Assembly: GCA_016714535.1 (NCBI GenBank) | Contig: JADKDR010000006.1 | Location: forward strand, 62,001 to 126,000 | Source: Bacteroidota bacterium | GTDB taxonomy: Bacteria > Bacteroidota > Bacteroidia > AKYH767-A > OLB10 | Length of the DNA stretch: 64,000 nt | Reading direction: 5' to 3' | Part shown: one piece after another, positions 1-11,400 of the stretch | Position numbering within the stretch: the stretch's first letter is position 1 | Layout of the letters: every line of letters begins with the position of its first letter | Translations under genes and position numbers: made by a program | Notes under the pieces: generated by a model | What the model was told of the DNA's origin: nothing | The model's input: only the letters and a program-made list of their open reading frames with translations | Databases searched by the model: none

Positions 1-657
1 AAAATTACTACTGCCAAATATTACATTCCCAGCGGCCGTTGTATTCAGGCACTTGATTATTCGCATCGCAACGAGGATGGCAGCGTTGGCAAAGTGCCCG
101 ACTCCCTTGTAACTGAGTTTAAAACCAAGAGTGGAAGAAAGGTTTATGATGGTGGTGGCATTACTCCTGATGTAAAAATAGAAGCCGAAGAGCTTAGCAA
201 TATTTCGGTGAGCTTAATTTCTAAGTATTTGATTTTTGATTATGCCACACAGTATCGTAATAACCATGCAACCATAAGCGCTGCCAAAGACTTTCAACTT
301 ACCGAACAAGAATACACTGATTTTATTGCTTGGGTAAAAACGAAAGAATATGACTATACCACGCGTAGCGAAAAAGAAATGGACGAATTGAAAAAAATAG
401 CTGAAAAAGAAAAATATTTCGAAAGTGTTAAATCGGAGTTTGAAACTTTAAAAAGCAAAATGAAACATGATAAGGAGAGTGATCTTATTAAGTTTAAACC
501 TGAAATAAAACAACAACTCGAAAACGAAATAGTATCTCGTTATTATTACCTTAAAGGACGTGTAGAAAATGATTTCAAAAACGATTTGGAAGTAACTAAA
601 GCTATCGAAGTATTAAAGAATCAACCCGAGTACAATCGCATCTTGAGCGGTCAATAA
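1..657 (+). CDS. S41 family C-terminal processing peptidase, 3' part
   Basis: The reading frame is open from the first base of the window, so the start and the catalytic Ser/Lys region lie outside. The first residues contain TTAKYYIPSGRCIQ, and GGGITPDV follows at about residue 49; both are typical of the C-terminal part of the S41 (CtpA/Prc/tail-specific protease) catalytic fold. About 218 residues are present. The last 150 are charged and probably helical, like the C-terminal extension of Bacteroidota S41 enzymes. These periplasmic proteases cut proteins at hydrophobic C-termini. A good intrinsic terminator follows 25 bp after the stop. Family assignment is secure; the physiological substrate cannot be inferred. 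Confidence 0.85.
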   Translation, partial: KITTAKYYIPSGRCIQALDYSHRNEDGSVGKVPDSLVTEFKTKSGRKVYDGGGITPDVKIEAEELSNISVSLISKYLIFDYATQYRNNHATISAAKDFQLTEQEYTDFIAWVKTKEYDYTTRSEKEMDELKKIAEKEKYFESVKSEFETLKSKMKHDKESDLIKFKPEIKQQLENEIVSRYYYLKGRVENDFKNDLEVTKAIEVLKNQPEYNRILSGQ

Positions 658-682
658 TATTAGCCGGCATATTAATATTAGC

Positions 683-724
683 AAAAAGGGTAATAACTTA
701 TAAAGTGTTACCCTTTTTGTTTTA
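683..724 (+). terminator. Intrinsic terminator after the S41 peptidase gene
   Basis: An 11-bp perfect stem (AAAAAGGGTAA at 683-693 pairing with TTACCCTTTTT at 708-718) with a 14-nt loop is followed by a T-rich stretch. It sits 25 bp beyond the stop codon of the peptidase gene. Confidence 0.85.
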
Positions 725-768
725 TAGCATCTTATTTTTACCATCTAACAAAATCTAAATTCTTACAG

Positions 769-1161
769 ATGGCAATATTCGTATTTATAGTATTCGTATT
801 TGTTGCCTTCGTTCATGCTTGTATATTCGGGTAAATTGGTGTTAGAACTAATAATTCGGCCTTAAAGATTATGGCAGCGTATTTATTTGCTGCCTCACTT
901 AGTATAGGTGAATACATCTTATACTGGTCAGGACTTTTGGCTAAGTATAGTTTTGTTACCAATATTAATTATCCGTTACACTTCTTGTTTGGGCCCTTAT
1001 TGTTTCTTTATGTCATACTCTTTATTCGGTAAGAAACTAGCTTGTTCAAATACTGGTATCACTTTGTACCAGCAATATTGATTACTGTAATAATTCTGCC
1101 TTACTATTTTGCATCACCCAAACTATATCATCCGCAGCAATTACAATTGGTGCATTGGTAA
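769..1161 (+). pseudogene. Decayed membrane N-terminus of an AraC-type regulator (probable)
   Basis: One frame from an ATG at 769 to a TAA at 1159 reads as a hydrophobic protein but carries in-frame TAA stops at 832 and 1030. Between the stops it contains NYPLHFLFGPLLFLYVILF and then FKYWYHFVPAILITVIILPY. This matches the look of the multi-helix membrane domain found at the N-terminus of many Bacteroidota AraC-family regulators (LHFLFGPLLYLY followed by HFIPAL). No helix-turn-helix DNA-binding domain follows. The frame is kept across about 390 bp despite the stops, which suggests a relic rather than chance. Family identity is an inference from this pattern only. Confidence 0.5.
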
Positions 1162-1168
1162 AGATTAA

Positions 1169-1486
1169 GGCAACGATAAACAGCTTAAGCACCTCGCTAA
1201 TGAAGGAAGTGGTACACCTCTTTCATTTATTAATTTGGATAAAAATAATGATTACTTACTTAGGGTTTCACCTAATCCGGCTCATGAATTTGCATGCATT
1301 TATACAAATAACAAATCCGAAAAAAAAATATCCATTTTTAATGCAGAGGGAACTTTAATTTTTGAGAAAAATTTTTTTGAGCAAATAATAATAATTGAAA
1401 CTCAATCATTGTCTGCCGGTGCTTATGTGGTAAACGTATCTGAGGGTGTAAATAAATACGTGACCAAAATGATAATTGCCAGGTAG
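1169..1486 (+). pseudogene. Orphan T9SS type A sorting-domain fragment
   Basis: This frame opens right after a stop at 1166-1168 with no good start codon (only a TTG at 1235). It encodes about 105 residues, the last 75 of which form a typical type A T9SS C-terminal domain: LRVSPNPAHEF, then a beta-strand pattern KKISIFNAEGTLIFEK, SLSAGAYVVNV and the ending KMIIAR. Such domains direct secreted proteins across the outer membrane, but here no signal peptide or passenger is attached. It is probably the tail of a deleted secreted protein fused next to the regulator relic. It could alternatively be a short protein started at TTG, which is less likely. Confidence 0.55.
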
Positions 1487-1559
1487 CTGTTAAGCATTTG
1501 ACACTGTTAATAAGAAAGATGTTGCATTGCAAATTAACATCCACACCTTTCTTACACTA

Positions 1560-2459
1560 TTACTTATTCTCGCTTACTGATGTGTACGAAATATCTGCTT
1601 GAAAACGAGCATCCAATACACCTAACTTTTGCGCGGCCGCCTGCGATAATTTAATAATCAGCTTTTGGTTATCCCCCGTATCAGGTAGTTTTCCAATTAT
1701 TTTTACAAACACAAATTTATTATTCATGCGGTTTGTTACTTTCATAATGGTTCCGGTTGGTGCTGATCTGTGTAAGGCAAAATACTTATTAGGATTCAAA
1801 TCTGCATCATTTACCCATGCAGCTTCGCCTGATTCCCTTTTGTGTAATAATGAATTGTCGGGCATCTCAACTTCGTTGGTTCCTGCATTATCCGTGTTTT
1901 TTACAGGAGCGGTGTTTAACTTTATAGGGTTCATATCTTGCGACTTCTTAAGTTCAGCGGCATCTTGATCGGCTTCAAATTTCGCTTTGGCTCCTCTCGA
2001 CAAAAATAATTTTTTTCCAACTGATATAGTGGCATCATTCAGCTCATTTATCTGCTGTATCTGCTCTACTGTGGTGCTATATTTTCTGGCAATTCCATTG
2101 AGCGTTTCTCCTTGCTCTACAATGTGAAATACAGGCACATCTATCTTTGGAGGTGTTACCGTTGTTACTGTCTTTGGGCTTTCTTTAGGCTTTACTGTTG
2201 TAGTGCTTGCATTACTCGCTACAGGTATCTTTATTTTTTGACCTGCCTTAAGTGTTGTTAAATTGCCGTTAGCCGCCATTATTTCCTTTGCACTTGTTTT
2301 ATACGTTCTGGCCAAGCCATAAATAGTTTCTCCATTGGCAACTAGATGCATTTTATAGGTCTTTCCATTCTCTGTTTTAATTTCCTCCTGAGCATAAGCT
2401 TGCATCTGTGAAGCAACCAAAACCAACAATAATATCCCTATAGCAAATTTACTTTTCAT
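1560..2459 (-). CDS. Secreted LysM-LysM-RlpA-like (DPBB) protein
   Basis: The protein has 299 residues from the ATG at 2459. An N-terminal signal peptide (MKSKFAIGILLLVLVASQ, ending at AYAQ) is followed by two LysM modules at about residues 35-80 and 110-153. A linker rich in Lys, Ala and Asn leads to a C-terminal double-psi beta-barrel-like region (about 215-295, including HRSAPTGTIMKVTN and FVFVKIIGKLP) resembling RlpA-type domains. It probably acts in the periplasm or at the cell surface, binding peptidoglycan through LysM. A longer frame reaches 2510, but a TAAATTTG promoter element lies inside that extension at 2490-2497 and the signal peptide begins at the later Met, so 2459 is preferred. 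It is divergent from pruA. Enzymatic activity is not assured. Confidence 0.8.
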   Translation of the reverse strand: MKSKFAIGILLLVLVASQMQAYAQEEIKTENGKTYKMHLVANGETIYGLARTYKTSAKEIMAANGNLTTLKAGQKIKIPVASNASTTTVKPKESPKTVTTVTPPKIDVPVFHIVEQGETLNGIARKYSTTVEQIQQINELNDATISVGKKLFLSRGAKAKFEADQDAAELKKSQDMNPIKLNTAPVKNTDNAGTNEVEMPDNSLLHKRESGEAAWVNDADLNPNKYFALHRSAPTGTIMKVTNRMNNKFVFVKIIGKLPDTGDNQKLIIKLSQAAAQKLGVLDARFQADISYTSVSENK

Positions 2460-2489
2460 ATTTTCGAATCGATTAGAATAGACTTTGTG

Positions 2490-2497
2490 CAAATTTA
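2490..2497 (-). promoter_or_regulatory. Candidate -7 element for the LysM gene
   Basis: On the minus strand this reads TAAATTTG, matching the Bacteroidota -7 consensus TAnnTTTG. It lies 30 bp before the chosen ATG at 2459. No clear -33 TTTG is seen at normal spacing. Confidence 0.45.
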
Positions 2498-2980
2498 CGT
2501 TTCCCAACAAAATGATTCAGTTTGCCCGATATTTTTTTTAACACTTTGATTAACACTATTTCTTACTGCTTTTTACAGTAAGTTAGGTATTACATATCTT
2601 CATTTGCCTGTTAACATAAAACACGCCAAACCGTTTTCCATCTATTAATAATAGATGAACTACGTTCATCCGAATTTCGTAAATAACGGATATAATTACT
2701 ACTTATTACTAATTCTTAAATCATTCCCATCACTTTATAAAAAAACTTTGAAGCCAACCACCTGATAAAAAAAGACATTTCTTACCTAAAAAAAGTTCCA
2801 TTACAAATTACAATCGGCTAAGTGCCGCTTTAAAGAAAGGGCATACACAAGCAAGTGAAACGTGCTCATACATGACTCGCTGCTCTGCATTCCAAATATA
2901 ATTAATTTAGAATAATGGCTTTTGTAATACTTACATAGAGCTGAAAAAAGAAAGGCCTTGTTGAGGAGGCATTATAAGAT
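2498..2980. other. Divergent intergenic region with three small hairpins
   Basis: This gene-free stretch lies between the divergent LysM and pruA genes. It holds three perfect inverted repeats: CTTACTG/CAGTAAG at 2562-2582, TCTATTA-A-TAATAGA at 2641-2655 and GATGAAC-TAC-GTTCATC at 2654-2670, the last two abutting. None is followed by a T-run, so they do not look like terminators. They may be operator or mRNA-leader structures. No open frame worth calling was found. Confidence 0.4.
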
Positions 2981-2988
2981 TACTTTTG
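2981..2988 (+). promoter_or_regulatory. Candidate pruA promoter (-7 element)
   Basis: TACTTTTG matches TAnnTTTG. TTG triplets at 2958 and 2961 lie 17-20 bp upstream, where a -33 element would be expected. The pruA ATG follows 25 bp downstream. Confidence 0.55.
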
Positions 2989-3013
2989 CCCACCAATAAA
3001 AAAAACAAACTTC

Positions 3014-4636
3014 ATGTACGGAATATTTAAAGTGCCTACCGCAGTCAACGAACCAATTAATAGCTATGCTCCCGGTACCCCTGAGCGTAAAAAACTTGAA
3101 CAAGCTTTGTCAGAAGCTCGCAGTCAAACCATTGATGCGCCTATGTATATTGGCGGAAAAGAAGTTAGGACTTCGAAGAAGAAAAAATTATCACCACCGC
3201 ACGACCATCAGCATGTTTTAGGAACTTTTAGCGAAGGCGATGCCTCTCATGTTTCTGCCGCCATTGATGCTGCTTTGTCAGCGCGCGAGGCATGGGTAAA
3301 TTTGGCTTGGGAACAACGTGCAGCTATTTTCTTAAGAGCAGCCGAATTGCTTGCCGGCCCATATCGATATAAAATTAATGCTGCAACTATGCTTGGGCAA
3401 AGTAAAAATGCTTTTCAGGCAGAAATAGATGCGGCATGCGAAATGATAGACTTTTTTCGCTTCAATGTGCAATACATGACCGAAATATATCAGCAGCAAC
3501 CAATTTCAAGCCCTGGAGTTTGGAATCGTGTAGAATGGCGTCCACTTGAGGGATTTATTTTTGCTTTAACCCCGTTTAACTTTACAGCTATTGCCGGTAA
3601 TCTTCCTACCTCATGTGCTATGATGGGAAATGTAGTTGTATGGAAGCCTGCCAATTCCCAAATATATGCTGCTCGTTTATTAATGGAAGTGTTTATAAAA
3701 GCGGGATTGCCCGATGGCGTAATTAATCTTGTTTATGTTCCTGGAAGCACCGCAGGCGAAGTTATTTTTAACCACCCTGATTTTGCCGGAATTCACTTTA
3801 CCGGAAGTACCGGAGTATTCCAAAATATCTGGAAATCAATTGGCAATAACATCTACAAATATAAATCATATCCCCGCATTGTGGGCGAAACCGGAGGTAA
3901 AGACTTTATAATGATGCACAATAGTGCGGATGTTAATGAAGTCGTTACTGCTATTGCAAGAGGTGCGTTTGAGTTTCAAGGCCAAAAATGTAGTGCTTGT
4001 TCGCGAGTTTACATTCCTCAAAGCAAATGGCCCGATGTAAAAGCTGGGCTTATTCGCGACCTTGCCTCCTTTAAAATGGGTGGCACCGAAGATTTCTCCA
4101 ATTTCATTAATGCGGTTATCGATGAGGCAGCCTTTGATAAGATAACTTCCTACATTGAAAATGCTAAAAATGATAAAGATGTAGAGATAATTGCCGGAGG
4201 ATCATTCGACAAATCGAAAGGATACTTTATAGCTCCCACTATTTTGCATGCCAAGCGTCCCGATTACATAACCATGTGCGAAGAAATTTTTGGTCCCGTG
4301 TTAACCATATATGTATACGATGATAATGCGTTTGAAGAAACTCTTGATCTGGTTGATCGCACCGGCACTTACGCGCTTACGGGCTCTATTATCAGTAACG
4401 ATCGTTATGCAGCTGAGTTGGCTACACGCAAATTAGTACATGCAGCAGGTAATTTTTACATTAATGATAAGTGCACAGGGGCAGTTGTAGGACAACAGCC
4501 TTTTGGAGGTGGACGCGCGTCCGGAACCAACGATAAAGCAGGTTCAATGATTAACTTACTCCGTTGGGTTTCGCCACGCACTATTAAAGAAACTTTTGTG
4601 CCCGCTGCTGATTATCGTTATCCATTCTTAGGATAA
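3014..4636 (+). CDS. pruA: 1-pyrroline-5-carboxylate dehydrogenase
   Basis: This 540-residue protein belongs to the aldehyde dehydrogenase superfamily. It oxidises glutamate-5-semialdehyde (from pyrroline-5-carboxylate) to glutamate with NAD+, the second step of proline catabolism. The start MYGIFKVP, the motif NFTAIAGNLP, the NAD-binding stretch FTGSTGVFQNIW, the general-base glutamate in GETGGKD (Glu292) and the catalytic cysteine in FQGQKCSACSR (Cys326) are all visible, and the length fits the stand-alone enzyme (about 540). There is no proline dehydrogenase gene alongside, so the two steps are encoded apart here. It is monocistronic, with a candidate promoter 25 bp upstream. No disruption was seen. 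Confidence 0.97.
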   Translation: MYGIFKVPTAVNEPINSYAPGTPERKKLEQALSEARSQTIDAPMYIGGKEVRTSKKKKLSPPHDHQHVLGTFSEGDASHVSAAIDAALSAREAWVNLAWEQRAAIFLRAAELLAGPYRYKINAATMLGQSKNAFQAEIDAACEMIDFFRFNVQYMTEIYQQQPISSPGVWNRVEWRPLEGFIFALTPFNFTAIAGNLPTSCAMMGNVVVWKPANSQIYAARLLMEVFIKAGLPDGVINLVYVPGSTAGEVIFNHPDFAGIHFTGSTGVFQNIWKSIGNNIYKYKSYPRIVGETGGKDFIMMHNSADVNEVVTAIARGAFEFQGQKCSACSRVYIPQSKWPDVKAGLIRDLASFKMGGTEDFSNFINAVIDEAAFDKITSYIENAKNDKDVEIIAGGSFDKSKGYFIAPTILHAKRPDYITMCEEIFGPVLTIYVYDDNAFEETLDLVDRTGTYALTGSIISNDRYAAELATRKLVHAAGNFYINDKCTGAVVGQQPFGGGRASGTNDKAGSMINLLRWVSPRTIKETFVPAADYRYPFLG

Positions 4637-5107
4637 AATAGTCATTCCGTTTGTGCCATCGCTTATATAAAGGCGGCATATTCAAATTCTTAATTTACTC
4701 TTAGCAGTAAAATTTAATTAAGCAAAAAAGGTGAAGCAGCCTTGCTTTTCAAATAAGCACCATCTATTTATAACTTGTTTCATGCTTCCATGTGAATTCA
4801 ACTCTTGAATTCCATCAGGCATTTCGTGCTTTAAACTAATCCCTATTGCAATAGTTCCTCTTAAACCGAAAATAGAAAGTTGAATTCCAAATATGGTCGG
4901 TAAGCCTTATGAGTAAAGGATTTGCTTGATTTAGCCCTTGTAATATTTTCACCTGCATAGCAGTTGAGTTTTTTTGTGTATATCATAATGATATCAACGG
5001 TTTTAAGCCAAACCTGTATATAAATAAACTCTACTGTCTATTTGTGGTTAAACCGATCAGGCTTACTCCTATTTCGAAAGTTTTTTTAGCTAACCTCTCC
5101 CACTCCA
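4637..5107. other. Intergenic region without recognisable gene
   Basis: This AT-rich stretch between the convergent pruA and giant adhesin genes has no credible open frame and no clear pruA terminator. The only structure noted is a 13-bp palindrome (TATCAT-A-ATGATA, 4981-4993). Confidence 0.5.
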
Positions 5108-5144
5108 CTAAAAAACAAGCCGCCCCGGAGTTATCCGGGGCGGC
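5108..5144 (-). terminator. Strong terminator of the giant adhesin gene
   Basis: A perfect 10-bp GC-rich stem (GCCGCCCCGG at 5119-5128 with CCGGGGCGGC at 5135-5144, 6-nt loop) is followed on the minus strand by TTGTTTTTTAG. It lies about 47 bp beyond the adhesin stop codon. Confidence 0.9.
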
Positions 5145-5190
5145 CATGTTGAGGTACTATTCTTCTGGAAGATAGGTTCTTCCAGTTACT

Positions 5191-5436
5191 TTATCTTACA
5201 ATCATACGTACCGTTTCTGTTAAGCCGTCAACCTGTACATTAACCAGGTACATGCCATCACTTAACTTGCTGATGTCATACGTACGGGTATTTACTCCTT
5301 CAAAGGCTGCCTCTTCGGTCATAAATACTACTCTTCCGATTGCATCGTATACGCGCACTGTTACTTTTCCTTCTGCCACTGCACTAAAGCTGATGTTCAT
5401 CACGCCATTAGTTGGGTTTGGATATAGATTTACCAA
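5191..5436 (-). other. T9SS type A C-terminal sorting domain of the giant adhesin
   Basis: The encoded segment starts at VNLYPNPTNGVMNISF and ends in GMYLVNVQVDG followed by ETVRMIVR. This is the classic YPNP...G-Y...K/R pattern recognised by the T9SS, and it is normally removed when the protein is attached to the cell surface. Confidence 0.9.
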
Positions 5437-8400
5437 GCCCGTTGTTGACGTAATTCCATCGGCTGCTTTGGGTGGTGCAGGACAACTAAACATGCCTACT
5501 GTGCTGCCCGGTGAACCTCCCGCATATGCATTCACTGTATTCCATACTGCCGTGCTGCATTGTGCTGTGGTGAAGCCTGGAGTGGAACATCCGCCTAAGC
5601 GCTCGTTTGCTTTATTCAATATCTGTGTCACGGTCATGCCTGTAAACGGTGCGGGGCCATTATAGATCAAGTTACCCAAGGTTACCGTTGGCAATGGTGC
5701 AAAGTTTGGATCGTAAGCATCAAATACTACCGCCATCTTTAAGCTCACTACCAAGGCAGCAAATGAACTGTTAAACGTTCCGCTGGTTGGGTTGGTAAGA
5801 TTGCTGGTCAATACGGTTGCTCCACCTGTCAGTGGCTGACCCAACAAGAAGTTGCGAACTGCCGTTGAGTTGGTAAGTGACAACGTCTTACTTACACCAC
5901 ATCCTCCGCCTACTACCAGACTCGCTGGGAACGCTGCCGGGAAGTGATTTACAAGATACGTACCTATATTATTACCAGAAGGTGCTACACTCCATTGTGC
6001 CGGGAACTCGGTATGGAACAATGTTGGTGAACATAGATAGTTTGGTTGGGTAATAGTCACACTTGCAAAGGCTACACAGCCTCCCGCATCGGTTACCGTC
6101 ACCTGATAGTTTCCTGCTGTTAAGCCGGTCACATCTTGGGTGGTTTTTACAGGTATCGTATTCCACTGATAGGTGTATGGGCTGGTGCCGCCTGCTACGC
6201 TGATATACGCTGCTCCGTCATTGCCACCAAAGCTGGTAGCATTCCTGGTGCTGTCTACCACTACGGCTACTGTAACCGGTGTTATTACTGCACAACTGCT
6301 GCTGGCACTGCATCCATTTGCATCTGTTACCGTTACCGTATAGGTTCCTGCAGGTAATCCGGTTATGGTGCTGCTGCTTGCAAAGGTATTCCATGTGTAG
6401 ATGTATGGGGCCGTGCCTCCTGCTACTGCCACACTCGATGAGCCATTGGCGCCACCGCTGCAACTTGTATTGGTGCATGACTGTGATAATACCAATGGGT
6501 TAGGTCCTACCAATACTACACACAAGGTGATGGTACATCCATTGGCATCTGTTACCGTTACCGTATGTGATCCAGCTGCAAGGCCAGTACGGTCTTCGGT
6601 AGTTGCTCCGCCTGTCCATATGTAGGTATATGGGGCGGTACCGCCTGTTACCGTTATGTTGATGCTGCCATTGGTGCTGCCATTACATGTTGGATTTACA
6701 TGCGTTTCAGTGATGTTAAGACCATTTACAGGTGCTGTTACCACATAGCTTGCTGTGGCCGTACATCCGTTTGCGTCTGTTACCGTCACCGTATACGTGC
6801 CTGCCATTAAGCCCGTGGCTGTTACCGTTGTTTGACCATTGCTCCAGCTATAGCTATATGGGCTTACGCCTCCCATAGCCGCGGCCGTAGCCGTGCCATT
6901 GTTATTTCCGCTACAGTTTACATTGGTGCCACTGGCTGTAGCTGTCAATGCTGCCGGCTCCGTTAAGGTTATGCTTACCGTTTGGGTACATACTCCATTG
7001 CTTACTGTTACCGTATATGTGCCTGCTCCTACGCCCATCAAGTCTTCGGTTGTTGCTCCGCTACTCCAGGTATAGGTATACGCGCCTTGTGGGTTGGTGG
7101 TCAGGTTTATGCTGCCATCAAGACCTCCGTTGCAACGGATGTTGACCCCGCCTGCATACGTTGGACTGTTTAGGGTTGCCGTAAACGTGCCTCCGCCTAC
7201 TTTCACACATACACTTACTACACATCCATTGGCATCGGTTACTTGTACAAAGTTGTTGCCTGAACATAAGTTGGTACCTGTTTGGGTGGTCTGTCCATTG
7301 CTCCACCGATAACTGTAAGGGGCTGTGCCTCCTGTCATAGTCACTGTGCCCGTACCATCGCACAATCCACAATTGGCATCGGTGCTGCTGGTGCTTATCG
7401 TATCTAATACTGCCGGCTGCGTGATCTCGATGCTGGCCGTGGCCATGCATCCGTTAACATCTGTTACCGTTACTGTATATGTTCCAACTCCAAGGTTAGC
7501 GGTCATGCTCTGGCTTGCTCCGTTGTTCCATGCATAGCTGTATGGCGCAACGCCTCCCGTAGTTACTACACTGGCACTGCCATTGCTCTGGCCATTGCAA
7601 CTTACATTGATACCACTTGCTGTGGCAACCATGATGGCCGGCTCGGTAATTTGAGCGCTATCAAGTTTTGTACAGCCATTGCTGTCGGTTACCGTTACAT
7701 AATACCATCCGGCAAGGGCCGTGATGCTCGTGTTTAAGCTATCGATCGTATCGCCAGGGGCATTGGTCCATACATAACCATATGGGGCGCTGCCGCCATT
7801 CAGGTTAGTGATGCTGATGCTGCCATTGCCACCATTACATAATGCATTGGTTACTTGTAAGCTATACTGGATTGCTGCTGCCTGTCCTACCATTGCTGTG
7901 CATGTGGTGGTACATCCACTGGCATCCGTTATTAATACGGTATATACGCCTGCTACTAAGCCGGTGTTGATGCCATTGGTGCCGCCATTGCTCCACTGAT
8001 ATACATATGGTGGGGTGCCGCCAAATACATTTACCGTTGCTGTTCCTACTGCCTGACCACAAGATGTTGGGGTGCAGGTAGTGTTGCAGTTAAGGGCTGC
8101 ACTTTGGGTCAGGATAATTGCTGCCTGAAGGCTACAGCCTAAGCCATCGGTTACGGTTACATATACTGTTCCTGAACTTAAGCCGGTGGCTGTTTGCGTG
8201 GTTTGGCCATTGCTCCATAAATAGCTGTAAGGGGCTGTGCCACCTGCAGGGTTCATCGTGGCTGTGCCATTGTTGCTACCCTGGCATACCGCTCCTCCGG
8301 TGCTAAAGCTATAGATTAATGGTAATGGATCGTTTACTGTTACCGTGCACTGGCTGCTGCAGCCATCGCTATCAAATACGGTTACTGTATATGTTCCTGC

Positions 8401-11400
8401 TCCCATGCCCGTAGCTGTCAGCGTGGTTTGTGCCGGAGCTGTGTTCCAGATTACATTATATACTCCATTGCCGCCTCCGGGTACTACTGTGGCCTGGCCA
8501 TTCTGATAGCCACTGCAACTTACACTCTGCGTAACGCTGGCTGTGCATGTTACCGGAGTTGGTGCTCCTATAACTGCCGTGGCCGATATCGGTCCGCATC
8601 CATTAGCATCGTTTACTGTTACTGTATATGATCCTGCTGCAAGGCCGCTGATGGCACTTGTGGTTGCTCCGTTGCTCCACAAATAGGTATAAGGTGGGGT
8701 ACCTCCGCCTACTACTGCCATGGCTGTGCCGGTTGGGTTTACACAACTTACATTCGTGTTGCTCGTACCTACCGATAAGGCCGTAGGTTCTGTTATCGTT
8801 ACCGTGCAGGTGCTCGTACAGCCTGCTCCATCGGTTACCGTGGCAGTATACGTTCCTGCGCCCAGGCCCGTGGCAGTTTGCATGGTCTGACCATTGCTCC
8901 ATGCATACGTGTATAGTCCTGTGCCGCCTGTACCATTTACAGTCGCGCTGCCGGTAGTTAATCCATTGCACGTTACATTTACTTGCGTAATGCCACATGC
9001 TAAGGCCGATGGCTGGTTGACAACAAAGCAATACGTTACACTACAACCCGCACTATCCGTTACCGTTGCATAATATACACCTGCTGTTACGGTAGCTGTA
9101 TTGGTAGTGTTGCCACCATCATGACTCCAGCTATACGTATACGTGCCGCTGCCTCCTGTTGGACTAACCAACAATACACTCGTGCCTCCGTGGCAGGCGA
9201 TAGTCGTTTGGCTAGGGTTAACTACAATTGCGCTTGCAGTAGTAAGTACATATACATTGCTTGCAGTACATCCGTTGTTGTCAGTTACCGTTACTGTATA
9301 GGTGCCCGCTGTTAGGCCGCTTATCGTGGCACTATTCTGTCCGTTGCTCCATGCATACGTGTAAGGCGCTGTGCCTCCGCTTACGCTTGCTGTGGCGCTG
9401 CCTGTATTCTGGCCATTACATGCCACATCCGTTTGGGTGGGCGTAATTACGATGGCTGCAGGCTCGGTAATCGTTACATTGGCAGTGATGGTACATCCAT
9501 TGGCATCAGTAATCGTTACCGTATACGTGCCCGCTGCAAGACCGCTCACATTCTTCGTGGTGCTGCCATTGCTCCATGCATAGCTATATCCTGGCGTTCC
9601 GCCTACTACATTTATTGCTGCACTGCCGGTGCTGGCGCCATTACATTTTACATTCACCTGGCTCGTGCCGGTGATCATCGCACTTGGCTCTACTATCTCT
9701 ATTTCTATCGAATCAACACAGCCTGATGCGTCTGTTACTGTTACCGTATAGGTGCCTGATGCAAGGCCGGTGGCCGTAGCATCAGTTTGTCCATTGCTCC
9801 ATAAATACGTGTAAGGCGATGGGGCTACGGTGGCTACTACCGTGGCTGTACCACTCGTGCCTGCATTACACAATGCATCCGTGCCGCTGATGTTTAATAC
9901 TAAGCCGCCCGGTTGGGTAATGGTTACACTTGCTGTTGCCGTACATCCATTGGCGTCTGTTACCGTTACGATATATCCGCCTGCTACCAGACCGATTGCC
10001 ACGTCTGTGGTCTGGCCATCGCTCCATAAGTATGTATATCCCGGTGTGCCTCCTGCGCCTAGCGCTGTAGCACTTGCTGTGCCACCGCCTGTACAACTAA
10101 TTGGTACTACCGTTGGGATACTTGCCGTAACCGGATTGGCCGGCTCTGTGATTTCTATACTTGCCGTATATGTACATCCTTGTGCATCGGTAACCGTTAC
10201 TGTATAGGTACCTGCCATTAAGCCTGTGGCAGTCATACTGCCCTGCGTTGGTACCGTATTCCAGCTGATGCTGTAAGGTGCTGTGCCGCCTGCAATGCCG
10301 CTAATAGTTGCGCTGCCGTTATTGCCTCCATTACATAATACATTTACTCCTGTTAATGGACTAGCGGTAAGCGTACTACCGGCATTGATTACAATGCCTG
10401 TTACCTGCACGGTACATCCATTGGCATCCGTTACTGTTACACTATACGTACCTGCTGCTAATGCTGAGGCCGTTGCTGTTGTTTGACCATCGCTCCACAA
10501 ATAGCTGTAAGGCATGGTGCCTCCGCTTGCTGTTACTGTGGCGGTGCCCGTTGATGGGGCACACACAGGTTGCGTGGTGCTAAACGTTGCTGCTAAGGCC
10601 GTTGGCTGGGTTACTGTTACACTCGCAGTCTTGGTACATCCATTAGCGTCTGTAACTATTACCGTATAGGTTCCTGCTGTTAAGCCGGTTGCTGTGGTGG
10701 TAGTTTGTGCTACCCCTGTATTCCATAAGTAAGTGTATGGGCTTGTGCCTCCGGTTACACCACTTATGGTGGCCGTGCCATCGTTACCTCCATTACAACT
10801 TACCGCTGTGCTGGTCAATGGATCGCAGGTAATTGCTGCCGGCTGAGTTAACGTCACACTGCAACTGGTTGTACAGTTGTTCTTGTCTTTTACGATCACC
10901 GTATACGTGCCTGCTCCTATATTGTTTACTATCGCGGTAGTGGCTACCGGTACGGTATTCCAGGTATATGTGTAACCTGGCGTGCCGCCTGTTACCGTTA
11001 CACCTATCTTGCCCGTGGTGGCCCCGTTACATGCTATGGTCTGCAGTACATTGGCAGTGCAGGTTAATACCGATGGCTGGCTCAACGTTACGCTGCCTGT
11101 CTTGGTACATCCATTGGCATCGGTTACTGTTACTGTATACGTTCCCGCTGCTAAGCCGGTGGCTGCTGCGGTGGTCTGTCCGTTGCTCCAGGCATACGTG
11201 TATGGCGTCATTCCCCCTGTTACACTTGCGGTGGCCTGGCCATTGGTGGCTCCAAAACACTTCGGATTCTTAGGACTCATGCTTACAATCATGCCCGATG
11301 GCTGTGTAATGATTGCTACTGCATTCAGAATACATCCTCGTTTATCTTTTACCGTTACACTGTATGCTCCGGCTGCAAGGCCTGTTATATCTTGTGTGGT

